Assembly: GCF_958295425.1 (NCBI RefSeq)
Contig: NC_081150.1
Coordinates: 12,833,001 to 12,897,000, forward strand
Direction: 5' to 3'
DNA length: 64,000 nt
From: Solea solea
Lineage: Eukaryota; Chordata; Actinopteri; Pleuronectiformes; Soleidae
Below the pieces are notes generated by a model, which worked only from the letters and a program-made list of their open reading frames with translations, did no database searches and had not been told where the DNA came from. Below, piece after piece: positions 42,061 through 57,000 of this stretch (positions are counted from its first letter, which is position 1; each line of letters starts with the position of its first letter). The translations under genes were made by a program, and so were the position numbers.

Positions 42061-45000
42061 ACACAGACACAGACACAGACACAGACACAGCTGGCTTGTA
42101 AAGCGAAATTCTGATTGGCTTAATTGGTGTTACGCCCCAAACACAACAACGAATAACTCAGACACAGGCACTAGTCCTTTGCAATTTACTTTGCACAGAG
42201 ATTACCTGCCTGGTAACAAGCAAAATTTGAGTTGGACATGCCCTAATGCACAGATTGTTGAAATAGGGCCCAAAGTGTGTTTCAGAAAAAAAGCACAATT
42301 CTACACCAAATAGCTTTGAATAGCTTTGTCAGTGTAGTTTGGACAAACACAAAGACACATTAAATGATAAAAAAACAAGTAGACTGTTATGCTGCATTAC
42401 ATTTAACAGGTGTTGAATGTGGAGATGTCCATACCCTCCAGGGGAGACCAAAACATCAAGGTCTGATTGACAGTGTTAATATGAGAGCCTTGAAGTGGTG
42501 AAGGGGGGCATTTATTGGCAAACTGCCCAGTGTACTTGGCAAAAGCCAGAAGGTTGGCATGGCAGCAAGTGCCAGGCAGGATATTAGAGTTGTGTTGTGC
42601 TGGGACACAGTTGGCAGCCATCGTAACACTGGAAGCGCAGTTGCAGAGAAGCCAGCAGTGTGGTGGTAAAGTGTGGCTAGATCACACAATGCCAGATTGG
42701 ATGTTTGAGTGGTGGTGGTGGTGTCTTGGGATGTGAGCTATGATGACAGAGTAGAGGTTGCCAAAATGACAGAGTGTGGCTGGATTAGAAGGCTCGCCAG
42801 ATCTACTGAATAGTGGCATGTGACCATTTTTGGCTCAGGCATGAAAAAGTGAAGTTGACAGGGGATACTCGGAGATTAATACGTAAAGATTGAATTGGTG
42901 ATTTTGGCTGTTGGGCTCTCTATGTGTACGGCTGCTGTTGAGCTCCACTTTGGCAACCTTAATTGGTTGTGCCCTCTACACTGGCTGTCTTGAGAGACGG
43001 GTTTAAGTGTTGGAACGGAATTAAGTGGATGCTGAGGCTGTTGGAATATTAACATCATTGATTACAGCATGTGTGTCTGTGTTGCACCCACTGTCTGTGT
43101 GTGTCTCTCGCTCTCTCACACACACACATTCATGGATGCATAAGCAAAATGTGTGTGAAGTCTTTCCAGCACACCACTGTGTCATGTCATGTCATACATT
43201 GTGAATGTCTAAGTACCATTTTACTACTTCAAACACAGAAAACATGTCTCTCTCAACTTCTCATCTCTTCCTCCTCCTCCCATGTGTCTCCCCCCTCCCT
43301 CTTTACTTCTCCTCCTTCTCACTCACTCTCTGTGCTGTGCTACAGATGGCCGAGTAGCTGTCTCCAGTGCCTTGATGGTGAGCCTGAACCTGCTGTCTCA
43401 GCCTGCTCTGCACACGGTCACTGCAGCCTTGTACCAGGTGGTCTCCACGCTGCTTAAGGCCCACCAAGCGATCTTCAAAGCCCGCTATTTCTTCCATGAT
43501 AGCCTGCAGAGGACAAAGTAACCACAGAAGATCATGTGAGAAAGAATCTCAATGGATGATACATGAAGACATATTTCTGTATAGTTTTTTATTTTATGGT
43601 CCATCAAACACAGAACAGACATTACATTATAGGCCAAAGCCCTTGTGGGTTTATAAACAATTTTTTTGCTGAATGATTTTCAAGATATTACTTAAGATTA
43701 TATTTTTATTTTATCCAAGTTTATATAAAAACTGTTCAAAGAAAACACAAATCGCATACCGAATGGTTGGACTCTCATTATTTGGTACTTCCTTGAGGAT
43801 CAGAATGTGAGGGTAAGGGTGTGAGGCATATGCTAAAAACTCAGCAAACAACGGCACCAACACCATGTAAGCTGTTGGGTCACCTTGTGTCTTGCCAGCT
43901 GTTGAGTGGCTGCCTCCAAGCTTCCCCCAACAGAGGGATCAGGAGTCACCATCCTGCTAGACATCTGGAGCAGCCAGCGCTCCACCTCCTGAAGTTCACT
44001 ATGGTATGCTTCCTGTTCCTTGACCTGGGCTTCCATATTTTCCACATGAGTCTGGACCACAGGAGTACACAAGTAGAAAAATGCACTGAATATCATCAGC
44101 CTGCACATCACACAGTTATAACCACCTAACTTTATTATGATTTATGATATGATTTTCTTTCAGTGTATTATAACTCCTGACGTCTCAGAACAGGTCCTCA
44201 CCATGGCTCTTTTACAGAGTTCAGTATAGTCTCTTTGCAGTCTGCTCATTTTGTCTCTGACGGAGGGGTAGTGGACTGAAGCTAGCAGAGCATCTCCCTT
44301 CTCCAACACAGACCTGACGGATCCATCGTGGGACTGAACCATCTGCAGCAGAGCCTGTAAACACAGACAGACATGTATCTAAAACAGTAACCACCAACAT
44401 CTAAGTACTGACAATCCAAGTACACTTGTTATATTAAGGTTCTTGATCAATTCTAAAGGAATAAAGTGTTTTTGGAGTTTCTACCATCTCATTAAGGTAT
44501 TACTGTTAAAGTAAAGACATACTCCGGAAAACGGTCAGCAGTTATGTAAAGCAGACAGAAGTTTAGAATTAATGAGCTAAGACTTGCAAGGACGCTCATG
44601 TGGTCGATTTAGCTAATAATATTCAGTTAGGTTCTGCTGCCATTAGCACTAAAGAACAAAACCACAGAATATAACATCAACACAATGTCCAGTAGGGCTA
44701 ATAGAAAGACATTACAAATTACATAGCTGTTATACCTTATATTTAGCCAACTGTGCTCTCCGTTGGTACAGTTCAGCTTTAGGCTCCACCGGGGTGTTGA
44801 GCAAAGCCCGGGTTTCCACCAACCACTGAGTCTGACCCCTGTACCGGTCCTGAAACTCCTTAGCCAAAAGCAGGGCCCGCTCTAGGAAGCTGTGCTCGTG
44901 CCTCAGTCCACCTGCAAGCTCCTCCAGCTGTGCAAGACGACCCTCTACCTCACCTCCCAAACTCTCAGCTCCAGCATCATCCAGGAAGCTTGCTGCCTGT

Positions 45001-48000
45001 TCTGCTCGCTCCCTCAGGGATTTCAGGAAACTGTGGCCATGCTGGAGCTCAGACTGGAGAACCTGGATGAAAGAGAGCAGACATACAGAGTGCTGCTTAA
45101 GTGTGATCAATACTCATTTATACTGAATAACCTCAGCTGATTAACCTTGTGCTGAATTTATGCAAAAGTAAAAAGATGGCTTCTATGTAGTAAAGTAACA
45201 TTGCAGTATACAGTACAGGGTCTGAAATGGTAAAATCCCATCATAGCTGCCATGCCATTCAAACACGGTATCATTGATTTCTTTGTCCTTCACCTTCAGT
45301 GCTGCCCCAGTCACACAGACCGGCCTGGCAGTGAGCTTGAAAAGCTTTGAACCCATCAGGTAGGCTGACACCTTCACGGAGAGTTGAGGGGAAGACTGGG
45401 AGGTCATCGAGTGGAGCAACCACAGTAAATAATATGAAAGGAGGAACCAATTACATAGACCCTTAACAGGCAGCAGTAGCCACAGGGGTTTCCAGGGCAA
45501 CCACAACACACCACAGACACACGCAGACATCCACTCGATGGGACGCCATCTAGCTTTCATCATCGGGCCATTATTGCTTCAGTCAAGAGTAGTTTCACAG
45601 TGCAATTTGCTGCTCAATAAGAAGCTGTAGGCTTGTGTTTTATTCCTGTAATAATACCAATACCAAATGATCCAAGAATTTTTGAAGACCCACTCAAATA
45701 TCTTAAAACTGCAAAGTTCAACATCTTCTTGTTCCATCAAGAACAAAACAAAAATTTACTTTAAACTTAAAATCTGCAACATTAGCTATGATGACAGATA
45801 AGAAAACCTATTTGATATAATGTAGCTTAATATCTACCATAGTGGCTACTGGAGCCCTTTATTCTCTAAATAGTCTTGTACAATGTCACCCACAATTAGC
45901 CGTCAAGTGTCTTGTTCATCTGCTGTAAATGATGAGCACTCGTGGTTCACTAGTGTTTCTCACTCTGCAACAGCTAACAGACTCCATTATGTACTGTAAT
46001 ACATCTACTGCAGCATTGACAACCATATTCATCTTCATCAGTATTTACCAACAGAGGAAGAACATCACTAAGGTGACCCTGTGAGCAGTTTATTAGCTCT
46101 GCTGTCATTGTCTCTGTCATGGATGCATCGATTGCAGCAAAAGGGCAATATACAATAAAGCCACAATTGCATATTGCAAAGAATTACTGGTTAAATTATG
46201 ATTTTCTTCTGGTGATATAGTGCTATCTGTTATTACTGATAATAGGAAAGACATCCCAACATGGATCTATTTACCTGTGTGTTCCTATGCATATAAAAGA
46301 AACAGGGATTTTGGGTGGAAATGTCCTTGAACATTTATGAAATGTCAGTGAAATTAGAAATGTGAATGGGGGAAGGGAAGAGGTGGCATAATTAGCCTCA
46401 TACTCAAATTTTTTTTTCCCTCGTTTACAGATTTGCAGCAGCCAGTGTGTAGAATATGCTTTACTGAGCACTCAAGGTGAAAGAAACTAATGCGTTAATA
46501 AAAATAGATAAAAAAAAAAACAATCCTACCAACATTACAAAGTTCAAGGGGACAAATGATATCCTTTGATTTCTTTTCTTTTTTACTTTATCTCATGATT
46601 TAAATTTTCATGTGTCTTAATTAGGTTACAGCATATTTCTGGCTGAATGAGCCCGCCAGTGCGCTCTGACAGTTACAATTCAATATCCAATGAAGTCCAA
46701 ATCCAACTAATGGCCCTTGACACAGCTATTGACTACTGGTCTTTGTGGCAAAGTATAATCACCCAGCTCACTGAGAGTCCCACTGGCTCTTACTGGGAAA
46801 ATGAGTAAGTGATGGAGCACTTGTGTGTTATCTGCAGTGCTGGAAGGACACATGCGGTGACAGCATATCTTCAGTCCCAATGCAGAGAAAGAGAATTGAT
46901 CCCAGACAGGGATTACTGCAAAGCCCACACCAGCTGATGTATTTTAAAATCTCTGTGTGTCTGCATGAATGCATTACTGGAGATGTGTGTGTGTGTGTGT
47001 GAGACAGACAAAGAAAGATTATTGATTTAAAAAAAAAAAATGAAGTGGAAAAACTGTGGACACACAGGATTCAGGGGTTTAAGAATTTGCTGCAGCTTGT
47101 TAGTACTTTGGATGGGTTTTGTGGTATACAAGTGTTGGTGTGTGTGTGAGTGTGAGTGTGTGTGTGATGTGAAGCGGTAAGGGCACTGCATCAATTACAG
47201 TGTCTGTGCCAGCAGGCGCCTGACACCGGCGCTTCTTCATCCTCTGCTTCACAGTGGGAGGTCTCTCCCTGCTATCACGCTTCCTCCAAAGCAGCACCCA
47301 CTTTGTCTTCACAAAAGGCCAATCGATCCACACATACTCACCTAATCCTCCACATGCTCAATATGAACTATGCCAAATAAACAATATTTAGTGATTGTAC
47401 TGCAAAAGGAAATGTGCATACATGGGCAAGGCTTTCTCAGGCAAATGCCTATTAAGCAAAAAAAGAGTCCAAAACTGTTAAAAGCTTTTACAGTTAGTTT
47501 GCTTTAGTCGAGAGTGTTATCCAGATATCATAGGTGGACTGACTGCTTTGCTAGTCTCACAGAAGGTTCATGCATATTTTATAGGCCAGGAACATCACAG
47601 CTGCCAAAGAAACCCCGTATACTTGATGTTACAAGCAGGTACCGTGTGGTACTTGGCAGAAAACTAGATTACAAAAGGACATTTTTGCCAGTTTGGATAT
47701 TGGACTCGGATGAGTTTGTGCTGAACTTCTCCTCTATACATGGAAGTGTTGCTGACACATCAGTTTGCCATGGTAATACCCAGCTTCTGTGGTGATTTAT
47801 TACAACCTGTTCAGGAAGGTGTAAAATATGCTGCATTGCACCTTGTATCCAAATACATTGCTGATAAACTGAAAGATCAACAGAGTGACTGGTAAGTTTA
47901 ACATTTCCTATTAAAAACAAATACACCACTGCAATGAACAATAATGAACAATACCTGTAGTTTCTTCATTTTCTTGTCCATGGCACCCCGGTCCAGAACT

Positions 48001-51000
48001 TCAGCACTATTTGTTAACGCTGTGAAGCTTTTCTGAGTCAAACTGAGCCAGTCGCTGAATGAAGAGCAAAGATTTTCTGCCTCTTCAATACTCTTCACTT
48101 CCTCCTGTAGCTGCTTGATGGTATCCTAAAATATTATATAAAAAAAGACAAAAGGAACCTTAAAAACAAACAGTATCTAGTACCCTTAAACAAAATAAAC
48201 TGTAGACCATGTATAACATTGTTTTAAAAAAAAAATTGACTACAAGATAAAAATTATGACATCTAATACTGCCTTCTTTGTGTAAGTCAGAACTGTAGTT
48301 TTGTTGTTTTTGGAAACATGGTGTGTATCTTCCGCTAGCGGTCGAACATTGGCCACCAAGGACCAAAAGTTCTCTGATCAGCCATCAAAAGAGAAAATAT
48401 CCATTTCCCCCTTGCGCTTTCATCTGCTGAATGTCAGTAACTTCACAGCAAGGTAGAGGAGAGCTTTATGTTTTTGACACATTATTCAATTGACTGAGAT
48501 TTTTGAATCTGCAACACCACACCGATGAAGAGGGTTTCTTGCAGATTTGACACATTATTCACTCTTCTTGCAAATCCTGTGGTGAGAGCCAATTAGCTGA
48601 TAGCGCTGATAGTGCACCTTTTTTTTTTTTTTTTTTGACTAGACAGAGGTAATAGCTTCCCACCTCAAGCCCATATGGCCCCCTACTTCACACAGTGTAA
48701 TTACAGGCATCCATGATAAAAGAGGGATGATGCATCCATGTGTGTTGGCATGAGAGGAAGTATCTGCATGCTTGGGTTAATTTTGTGAGAGGAAGGAAGG
48801 GGAGTGGATATAACAGAGAGAGAGAGAGAGAGAAACAAAGTGAGGGAGTGACAGAGAGACACGCGCACATACTCAGATGTGTTACTGGAGGTGTAAAAAT
48901 CAATGTCGTGAAGGCAAAGCTTTGCCACTCCTGGCGCTAGGTGTGAGATTGCATTGTGTAGCCTTTAATTACAGCTTTTGCCCCAGACCAGGGGAGCCCC
49001 ATTGATTTCCCTTTAGTCCCCCCCCCCCCCAGAGGAGCAGGAAAATAGAACAACACAGACTCGACAACCCTAAAAGCTACTTCAGAGGGGTGCTGTAATA
49101 AATAAGAACAAAATCCTATCTCACTGGAGTGAAGTCCATGGTGAGCGCATTACCATGTTTGAAAAACCCTCCAAGGACAGAGACCCCAATGCACACACTG
49201 TACAAATAAAATGTAAGCTTCTTGATCTATGATTGAGACAGTAAAACACAAAATGTGTCATTCGTCAGTGAGACCACTGGAGGGCCTTCAAGCTTTAACA
49301 GCACTTAATCTACTGTAATTCCTTCCAAAATGGTCATGCATATTTTCTCTTCATTTAACATGGTAGGAATGTTAGTAATAAAGGGTTTAAAATAGGATCA
49401 CTGCAGGTTCAATCAGTACCTAAAGTTAACTTTGTCTGTATTAGCTAGGGTGATCATTGTATCACAACAAGCACAAAATATCATTCAAATAAATCAAGAA
49501 TCTTTATATAATTTGGGGCGACTGTTGTTATTGTTATACACTGCTGACAGGCACTGAAAAATATGTGACGTAATAATAAATAATCCTAAAATAATACCCT
49601 TGTAAAGGGTTGGTGGGGTCACAAAAATCCAGTCTGGACTATCCTTTTAAGTCTTAAACCCAGCGTTGTATATCCTGCATACACCCTAATAAATGTTGTT
49701 ATTGTGGAGTCATGGTGGCAGACAAGTCTTTTACAGGAAAGTCTTCTGGTGGACAGGAAATTCAGAATTGTACTTTTCCGGCAGCAGGGTTCTAAGTCAT
49801 TCTTCTCGAGTGCCACTGTTTTAGCAGATGATGTGGGTGATAGCGTCAAAAATTACTTTTTAACACTGGAAGCAATAGTCAAACCCCTGCAGATTAAATA
49901 AACAGATACACAAAGAGTGTCTTACTTGTATGTTGAGCAGCAGAGAATGGTAACTGGCAGTGATTTGGGTGGCTGTAACACTAATGCGACTACTGATGTA
50001 GGTTTCCTCCAGAACCTGCTGGACCAGAGAAGAGAGGCCATCGACTTCTCCCTGCCGCACAAGCACTGATTTAAGACACCCCTGTTAATGAGATACAGAC
50101 AAAGATACAGAGAAGGTACCATATTATCATATTTTAGTTTAATCAACTGAAGATTACAAATGATTTAAGCGCTAGTTAGGTTTTACTCAAAAAACAAAAG
50201 CAACCCACGATATAGGGACAAAAGGTCAATGAGTGTATTTGTGTGTTTCCCTCTAACTGCTGGGAAGTCTGACATCCCAACACTGGCAGGAAGTTTGTTT
50301 CATAGGGAGGAGACCCAGTTGAAAAAACAGTGTCTGTCCACTGCTGTTTTCTATGTACACATGCTGTGAACGGAGGGTACACATAAGTTGGAAGAGTGAT
50401 TTATTGAAGCGCTACGCAATACCTCCTGACTTTCATTTTCAAAGACTGAGCTGAGTATATGGTGAGGCTGTTGCAGTCAGTGAAAAGATTTTGCATTGAT
50501 TTGTGACAGCACCCAGTTAATAAAGACAGCACCAGTGTCTTCTCTTTCTGACCTGGAGTTTCTTTAGCTGAGTCTCCTTGGTGGCTCTATCTGACCTCCG
50601 ATGATGTCTGATGTTTGCCATATTCTCCATCTCCTCCAGCCACTGGGCCAGACTGAGGAACCTTTGGCCCATCTGCTTCAGTCTGGTCAGTGTGGTGCTC
50701 ATCTGGGTCTGAGTCTCTTCCAGGCGTCCCTGGTAGGCGCCCCACTCTCGCTGAGCAGTGTCCAGAGCTCGGTCCTCGATCTGCGGCACACCCCATGGGA
50801 TGACCCTATCTCTGCTGGTCAGCACAGCGGAAAGCAATGACTGACCATTTGAGCAGCGATCCTGCAGGAGCTGAGGGGAATAATAGGAGAAGAATAAGAA
50901 ATCAGTGTGATTTTGCAGTTTGAAATGGTTCTGTTCTGGTGATAAAGATTTATGTTTCAACCTTGATAGAAAGATCTGAGGTTTTCTTTCATGTGTTCAC

Positions 51001-54000
51001 ATTATTTATGAAAATAACATTTCACATCACTCCACAGTGTCACTACCTGTAAATGTTGCAGTGTCTTCTCTATTGTATCCACGTTTCCCTCTGGATGGGT
51101 CAAGGAGGCCAGAGTGGCCTGTTCCTGCTCCAGCCAGTCCTCAAACACATGAAGCTCCCTTTGATATTCCTGATGGACCAGCACCAGTCCCTTGGCCTTA
51201 CTGACTGCTTTCTGCAAGACACCATGTTAAAGACATTACTGGAGCTCCACAGCTGTTACAGGTGCACCAGACAGTGTAATGTTTGTGGGGTAAACAAGTC
51301 ATTAGGAAAGCCTGATGGAATTTAAACAGAGCAAAGGATAACTGAGAAATAACAGAATTTTGGAAATATCAACAACATTGTTTGACTTTCGACTTCAAAT
51401 ATATAGGCATTAGAAATTAATGCAAGGAGTCAAGAATGAGACTGTATCTCGTGGGTAAGTACCTTGGCCTTTTCTTTAAGGGAGTTGTACCGACACTGCA
51501 GCTGTTGCACCTCCTGCTGAGTGTTGCAGTGTTCCGCCATAATGGAGCCCTTTGTGGCAATGGTCTCCAGAGGACTGCTGTGACTCAATACTTCTTCATA
51601 CAGAAGCTGGAATAAAACAAGAACACATGCACACTCTCACTGTAGTTTATACTTTTTTTTAAAGAGAGGCTCTGAAAGGAATATGACAATTGCTCAGTTC
51701 AAATCTTGATGTGATACCTTGGTTTTTCCCAGGTTTGCTGTCTTGTCTCTCATCTCAGAGTATTGTCTGTCTGAGCAGCTCAAGGTCTCGTCTACACGGT
51801 CCATCCACAACACAAACTGACCTACGTCCTCCTGATAGCTGGTCCATTGTGACAGTGCGCCCTCCAGTTGACTGAGACAAATACAATTAACACACAACAT
51901 ACAAATATAAGCGAACACACACATGCAAAGCGTTAAGTTCAAATCTTCATTAGCAAGTAACTGAAATCCTTCAGGAGAAACTAGACAGCTTGTGTTCACA
52001 ACCTTTTACACTGAATGGAGGCAGAAAGCAGGGAATCCCATGAGTCCTTGAGGTCCTGGATTTGTTTGCGAATCACTGGGACTCCCTCAACCGAAGTGTT
52101 TCTCTGGACTGCTTCTCCCCGCGTCAGCAGCATCTTTAACTGGATCTCTCTCTCCTGACGAGCAGCCAGTAAGGCCTACAGACAGAGCACAAGGAAAAAT
52201 ATCTGAGATCTGAAATTAACATCGCTATAAACACAAATCCGCCAGACCTACAGTTGCTCCATGAACTAATTTCCCACTTTTAAGACAATAATAGCTTCCA
52301 TAAATTACTGAAAGTGTCAGCATGCCACAGTGCAGGAGACACAGATATTTATTTAAGGTCAAATGTTAAGCAATAGCCTAGTTCCTGAAAGTTGTGGTGT
52401 ATTCATCTTCTCAACTCTTACTTCCAGCTGTAACATCCGGTCCTCTAACACGCCCTTGTCCGTGGTGGTGGAGGTGCATGTGTTGAGGACCCGCTGAGCT
52501 TCACACACCCAGTCCTGCAGCTCTTTTAAACCCTGAGAGAAGAGGCGATGTTCCCCCACAATACGCTCAATCCTGGAGGCTTTGTCCTGTGAAAATGAGA
52601 ACACGCCACTGTAAACACACTCTTCAAAGTCATATGTTGGTTATGAGAAAAGGGTTAACACTGTCAGTGTCTTCATATTGTTCTGTGAGTATTTGAAATC
52701 CAAGTCTTCTTTTTTTTTCCTTTCAGGCGTCTCTGGAGACTTTCCCGCCCCCTCAATACAGAACAAACATGGTGCATTGTCTCTGCAGTCATCATTTGTA
52801 CATTATCAGCCTCTACATAACTGAAAGGCAGAGCTACAAAAACAATCAGCGACGGGCAATTTTAAGATTTAATTTCTGTTTCCCCTGTCTAGCAGGAAGA
52901 GGACCTAAAAATAGCTCTTAGCTTGCTAGCCTACAAAATAAATAAATCCCATTCATCATTGTTGGGGCACTCTCATGGTCCTGAGGTAAGAGCACGGTGC
53001 TTCACAGTCAGTGTGAATGTTTTGTTCTACACTAAAACAAATTAATCATTGGAGCGTGACCAATCTAATGACAGCTTCAAAAAGGTCAGACTCTGAAGCG
53101 CTGACACGTTTCAGCGCTGACATTTTAGAGGTGCTTGATTGTAGAAAGGTAACCTCAATAGCCTCAGCCCTTTTTTGTGTTGATGAGGCCACAACCATGA
53201 AGACATTTCAGAGGTGAGATATGTACACTGGGGTAAATTACTCAGATATTCCTGAGTGCAATATTTCATCTGCAAGGCAAGCTGATTACAGCAACCATGA
53301 CTGATGTGCAACAGTCAACAACACAACAAATTTCAGCAAACAACATGGCTGAACAGAATGCTGTACAGTTTTTCTGCCAAGAATCAAGCAAGGCACATTT
53401 CAGCGTGCTGCAGCATTTTTCAGACAAAAGCACGGATAAGCAGACAGGAACTGGGAGACACGGGGTTACAAGGTGGGAGCAGTGTTACCTTGGTTAAGTT
53501 GCTGAGGGCTAGGTACTGTGCTGACAGCTGGGACACACGGTGGACGAAGCCCTTCCCTGCTGCTTGTCCCTCCCACAGACGGTGAGCGCTTTCCCTCAGC
53601 CTGCCCAGCTCTTCCTCATGATCAGCTACCTCTTCCAATACACACTGGCCCAGTATGAAGCAGAAGGAGGAGGACATGGAAAAATAAAGATGAAGGAGCA
53701 ATAAGATATGGAGGAGCATAGATGAAGGTGTGGGGTTAAATGTTAAAAGATTGGTAAGCATGGTTGTATGTAAGTGCCACAGTATTTTGAGTCAAGGAAA
53801 AAAAAATGACATGATAAAAATATAGTGTTTTCCATAAACCAGAAAAAGGGAGGTGAGAGAAGCGCAGAAGAGGGATACAAGGTTGTGTTAACCCAACAAA
53901 TGAACAGACAGAACAAGTCGAGCACATCACAATACATGGATAAAGACATTGTAAAAAAAGAAAAGAGTATCAGCATTTTTTCCTCTTCATGTTCCATTTT

Positions 54001-57000
54001 AAATCGGAACATGGTAATTCAGTTTTTGGACACAGAACAGGGAGTGGAGACAAGCCTGATAAAATGCTGCAAAGGAGGGGGCAGATGAGGAAGGGTATAG
54101 AGGATTTTGCCAACACAGGTTCAGACACTGAAGACTGCATGTACTGTATTGTACTTCAGGTGCTGAGGGAAGAAATGTAATTGCTTGCAGGGCCAGACAA
54201 AAGATAACCAGGAGAAGTGCTACAGCACTTCGACAGAGTCAATACAAAAATAGCAACAATGATAAGGGCAGAGCTTTGAGATGAGCTTGATATATTTTGT
54301 CTCTTTTGTCAGTTTTATCTTTTTAACGCTCCATGCCTCTCCTCCTTTTTTGTTTCTGCCAGACATGGCAGAGGCTGTTATCGCATCCTGAAAAAGGGCC
54401 TTTTAGCCACGCTGCGCTTCAGCTGTGACAGAAGGAGAATTAATTAGATTTCTGGACTTTCCCTCTGACTATTGTGTCAAGATGCTGCTCTTTTTTGATC
54501 CAGTGGTGCTCAACAAATGTAATTAGCCTCTTCTCTTTCCCAGCTGATTTCAAATTGCACTTTAGGGATCCATATCTGATGGAGAGCAACAGCTATTTAG
54601 TATTATTAATATTAGATTTTACTTGTGTTAAGAGAGAAAATGAGAAAATGTCCACAATAGCAGCTGACAAAAGAACTGCATAAACCTTTCTCTAAGCATG
54701 ACATAATGTAATTTTAGACTATGGGTCCTAAAGGATGAATTAAGTTGTCCTGATGAATTCCAATACATATTGCTTAAGGAGTGGCTATAAAACACTGTAA
54801 AACTAACAGACGGCCCAATAAATAACCACTATAATTATAGGAGAGATATAATTTTAAGAGCACTGTGATGTTTGGCAGTGAGGGAAAATCAGGAAATCTG
54901 CAATGATTAATGAAAGCCAATGGAATGAGATTCTTCTGGGTGATAAGCGCCGCTTCAGGCTCCATAATACCTGCAGTTTGCTGAGCTCCTGTTTCTTGGC
55001 TGGAAGGTCATGTAGCCGAGCACTGCTCTTCTGAACTCTGACCTCGGTGGTGTTGAGCCATTCCTGCAGAGGCTCAGCACTGGCCTCAAACTCTGTCATC
55101 TGGGACTGCAGGCTCTACAAATATGATACACAACGTATTTAATTTGTTTGACATTAGATAAAAGAAGGCATTTTAATGGTATAATTGAGCAATTTATTCA
55201 TTATGATGTCATAGTTTATTTAATTCTTTTTCAGTGCAGACAGAAAGCAACATTCGTTAACCGACCTTGAGCGCATCCTCCCTCATCTGCAAGTTATCCA
55301 TCAAGCTCTTCCAGTCTTCTCTCGCATTTGCCACCTTGGCTTTGACCCCCTCCACTCTGTCTCTGGACACCACAGCCATCAGCAGATCCCCACTGGCACC
55401 TACTGTACTCAGTCTGGCCTGGCCATGTTCCCTGTCACTCAAGAACTCCTGTGGTGATACGCAGACAAAGACAAAAGAACTGTGACTTTCAACACAAACA
55501 CTCGTATAAACGGATGATGGTGTGTAAGTAGAAGAGAGACAGACGATATGACCTAAATGACAACTTTTTTTTTTCTTTTTTTTTTTATGACATATTTTTC
55601 TGGTGTCCCAGAATCTCACTCACTCACACTGTAAAAGCAGTAATTAGGTAAATGCATTAATAATTCCACGTACATGGGCAGAAGGTGGGGCTTGAAACAG
55701 TGAGGCAATCACAGATAAGGGAAGGCAGTCAGCCTGAAATGTATTTGGTTTTTATATAGCACTTCTGTAACCACCCACAACACAGACATACACACAGACA
55801 CACACAAACACACAGAACCCTCCCTCAGAGCTGAGTCGATGACAGTAGTGCACAGCAGGGACCACTCCACCATCTGTGCAGTCAGCACATCACTTATACA
55901 CACTGCAGCTTCAGCCTTAGCCTCACACACACGCACACACACACATTTAGTACAGCACAGCCGCATATTAAAACAGTCAAGTCTTCCTCTGTCTCTCTTC
56001 ATGTCCTTGTCGCTTTACTTTCTCACTCTCTTTTTTGTCCATTCACTGTATTTTTTTGTCCACACTTACTACTATTCAGCCTCTGCCAGTGTAACACCAC
56101 CAATTAAGTGTGACACAATGGATGCCCCCGCCCCACCCACGCTGGCCCTCCCAGAGGTCAGCCATGTGGAAACATTGTTCTACATTCTTCACCAAGTCAA
56201 TAATAAATAAAACATGACCGACTCTGTATTTCAATCTCCTCCACTGCTATATATGCTACGAGTTTCACTCTCATCCTTAAAGCTGCAGTAAAAAGTTCTG
56301 AAAAAATGCACAATATATCAGCACCACAGTGCTTCCCGTTTTTGACATTCTCTTGCTCACCACGTCACTGTCGATTAAATAAGTTAAAGTATGTACTATC
56401 ACCAAAATCTCAGAGAAAATGAAGTTCTGAGCTTAACAAGTCTAGATTTGCATCTTTGACTAGGTCTAAGCCTACACCACAGTTCCTTGGTGGTAATGTT
56501 GTAGTCAACATGGTCAGGTGTGTGAGAGGTAATTAACTATGTAGTGCAGGGATGAAGGGAACATCTACCTTAAGTGACAAGCACCTGACTTTTAGCCAGG
56601 GCCCTGGGGTTCTCTAAAGAGGCTGCCAGACTGTTACACCTGCCAACTTCCAAAGAGGGAAAGAGAGACACATGAGATATTTTGAGGAGAATGGCAGAGA
56701 AACCCCACTGTGAATCACTCTCTTATCCCTCTTGGCAAAGCGCCCACTTCCAGCTTTTCTAGCTTACGGCAGGTAATGCCACTACGACAAGCCCACCAGA
56801 GGACACTCAACAGTGGGCATGTCAATACAGATGTCCCCTTGAGCGATCTCTTATTGAAAGTGGGTTATTTTTTTTATATATTGCCTTGTTTTTCTTTTAG
56901 CAGTTTATTTTGTGGGAGAAATATGTGCCCAGCCTCAAAAATGCATGTAAATCTGTAGTCTATGTTGCAAACCAAAAAATAAAGGCAGATGTATCACAAC

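Noticed and set aside
42000..42100. CRISPR-like direct repeats.
   Set aside because: Hexamer units have no spacers and the locus is a vertebrate intron.
42023..42313. Plus-strand ORF beginning with a long His-Arg repeat.
   Set aside because: It is simply the hexanucleotide minisatellite read in one frame, followed by intron sequence.
45183..45563. Minus-strand ORF of 126 codons with a hydrophobic, membrane-like N-terminal half in the w16-w17 intron.
   Set aside because: It fits no nesprin isoform I know, has no convincing acceptor or donor in phase with w16 or w17, and its composition suits chance reading of intron DNA.
47100..47333. Minus-strand 77-codon ORF, basic and ending in a Thr/His-rich tail.
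   Set aside because: The tail is translated GT repeat and no splice signals in phase frame it.
47514..47795. Plus-strand 93-codon ORF.
   Set aside because: No homology recognised, no splice context, and it lies in an intron of syne1.
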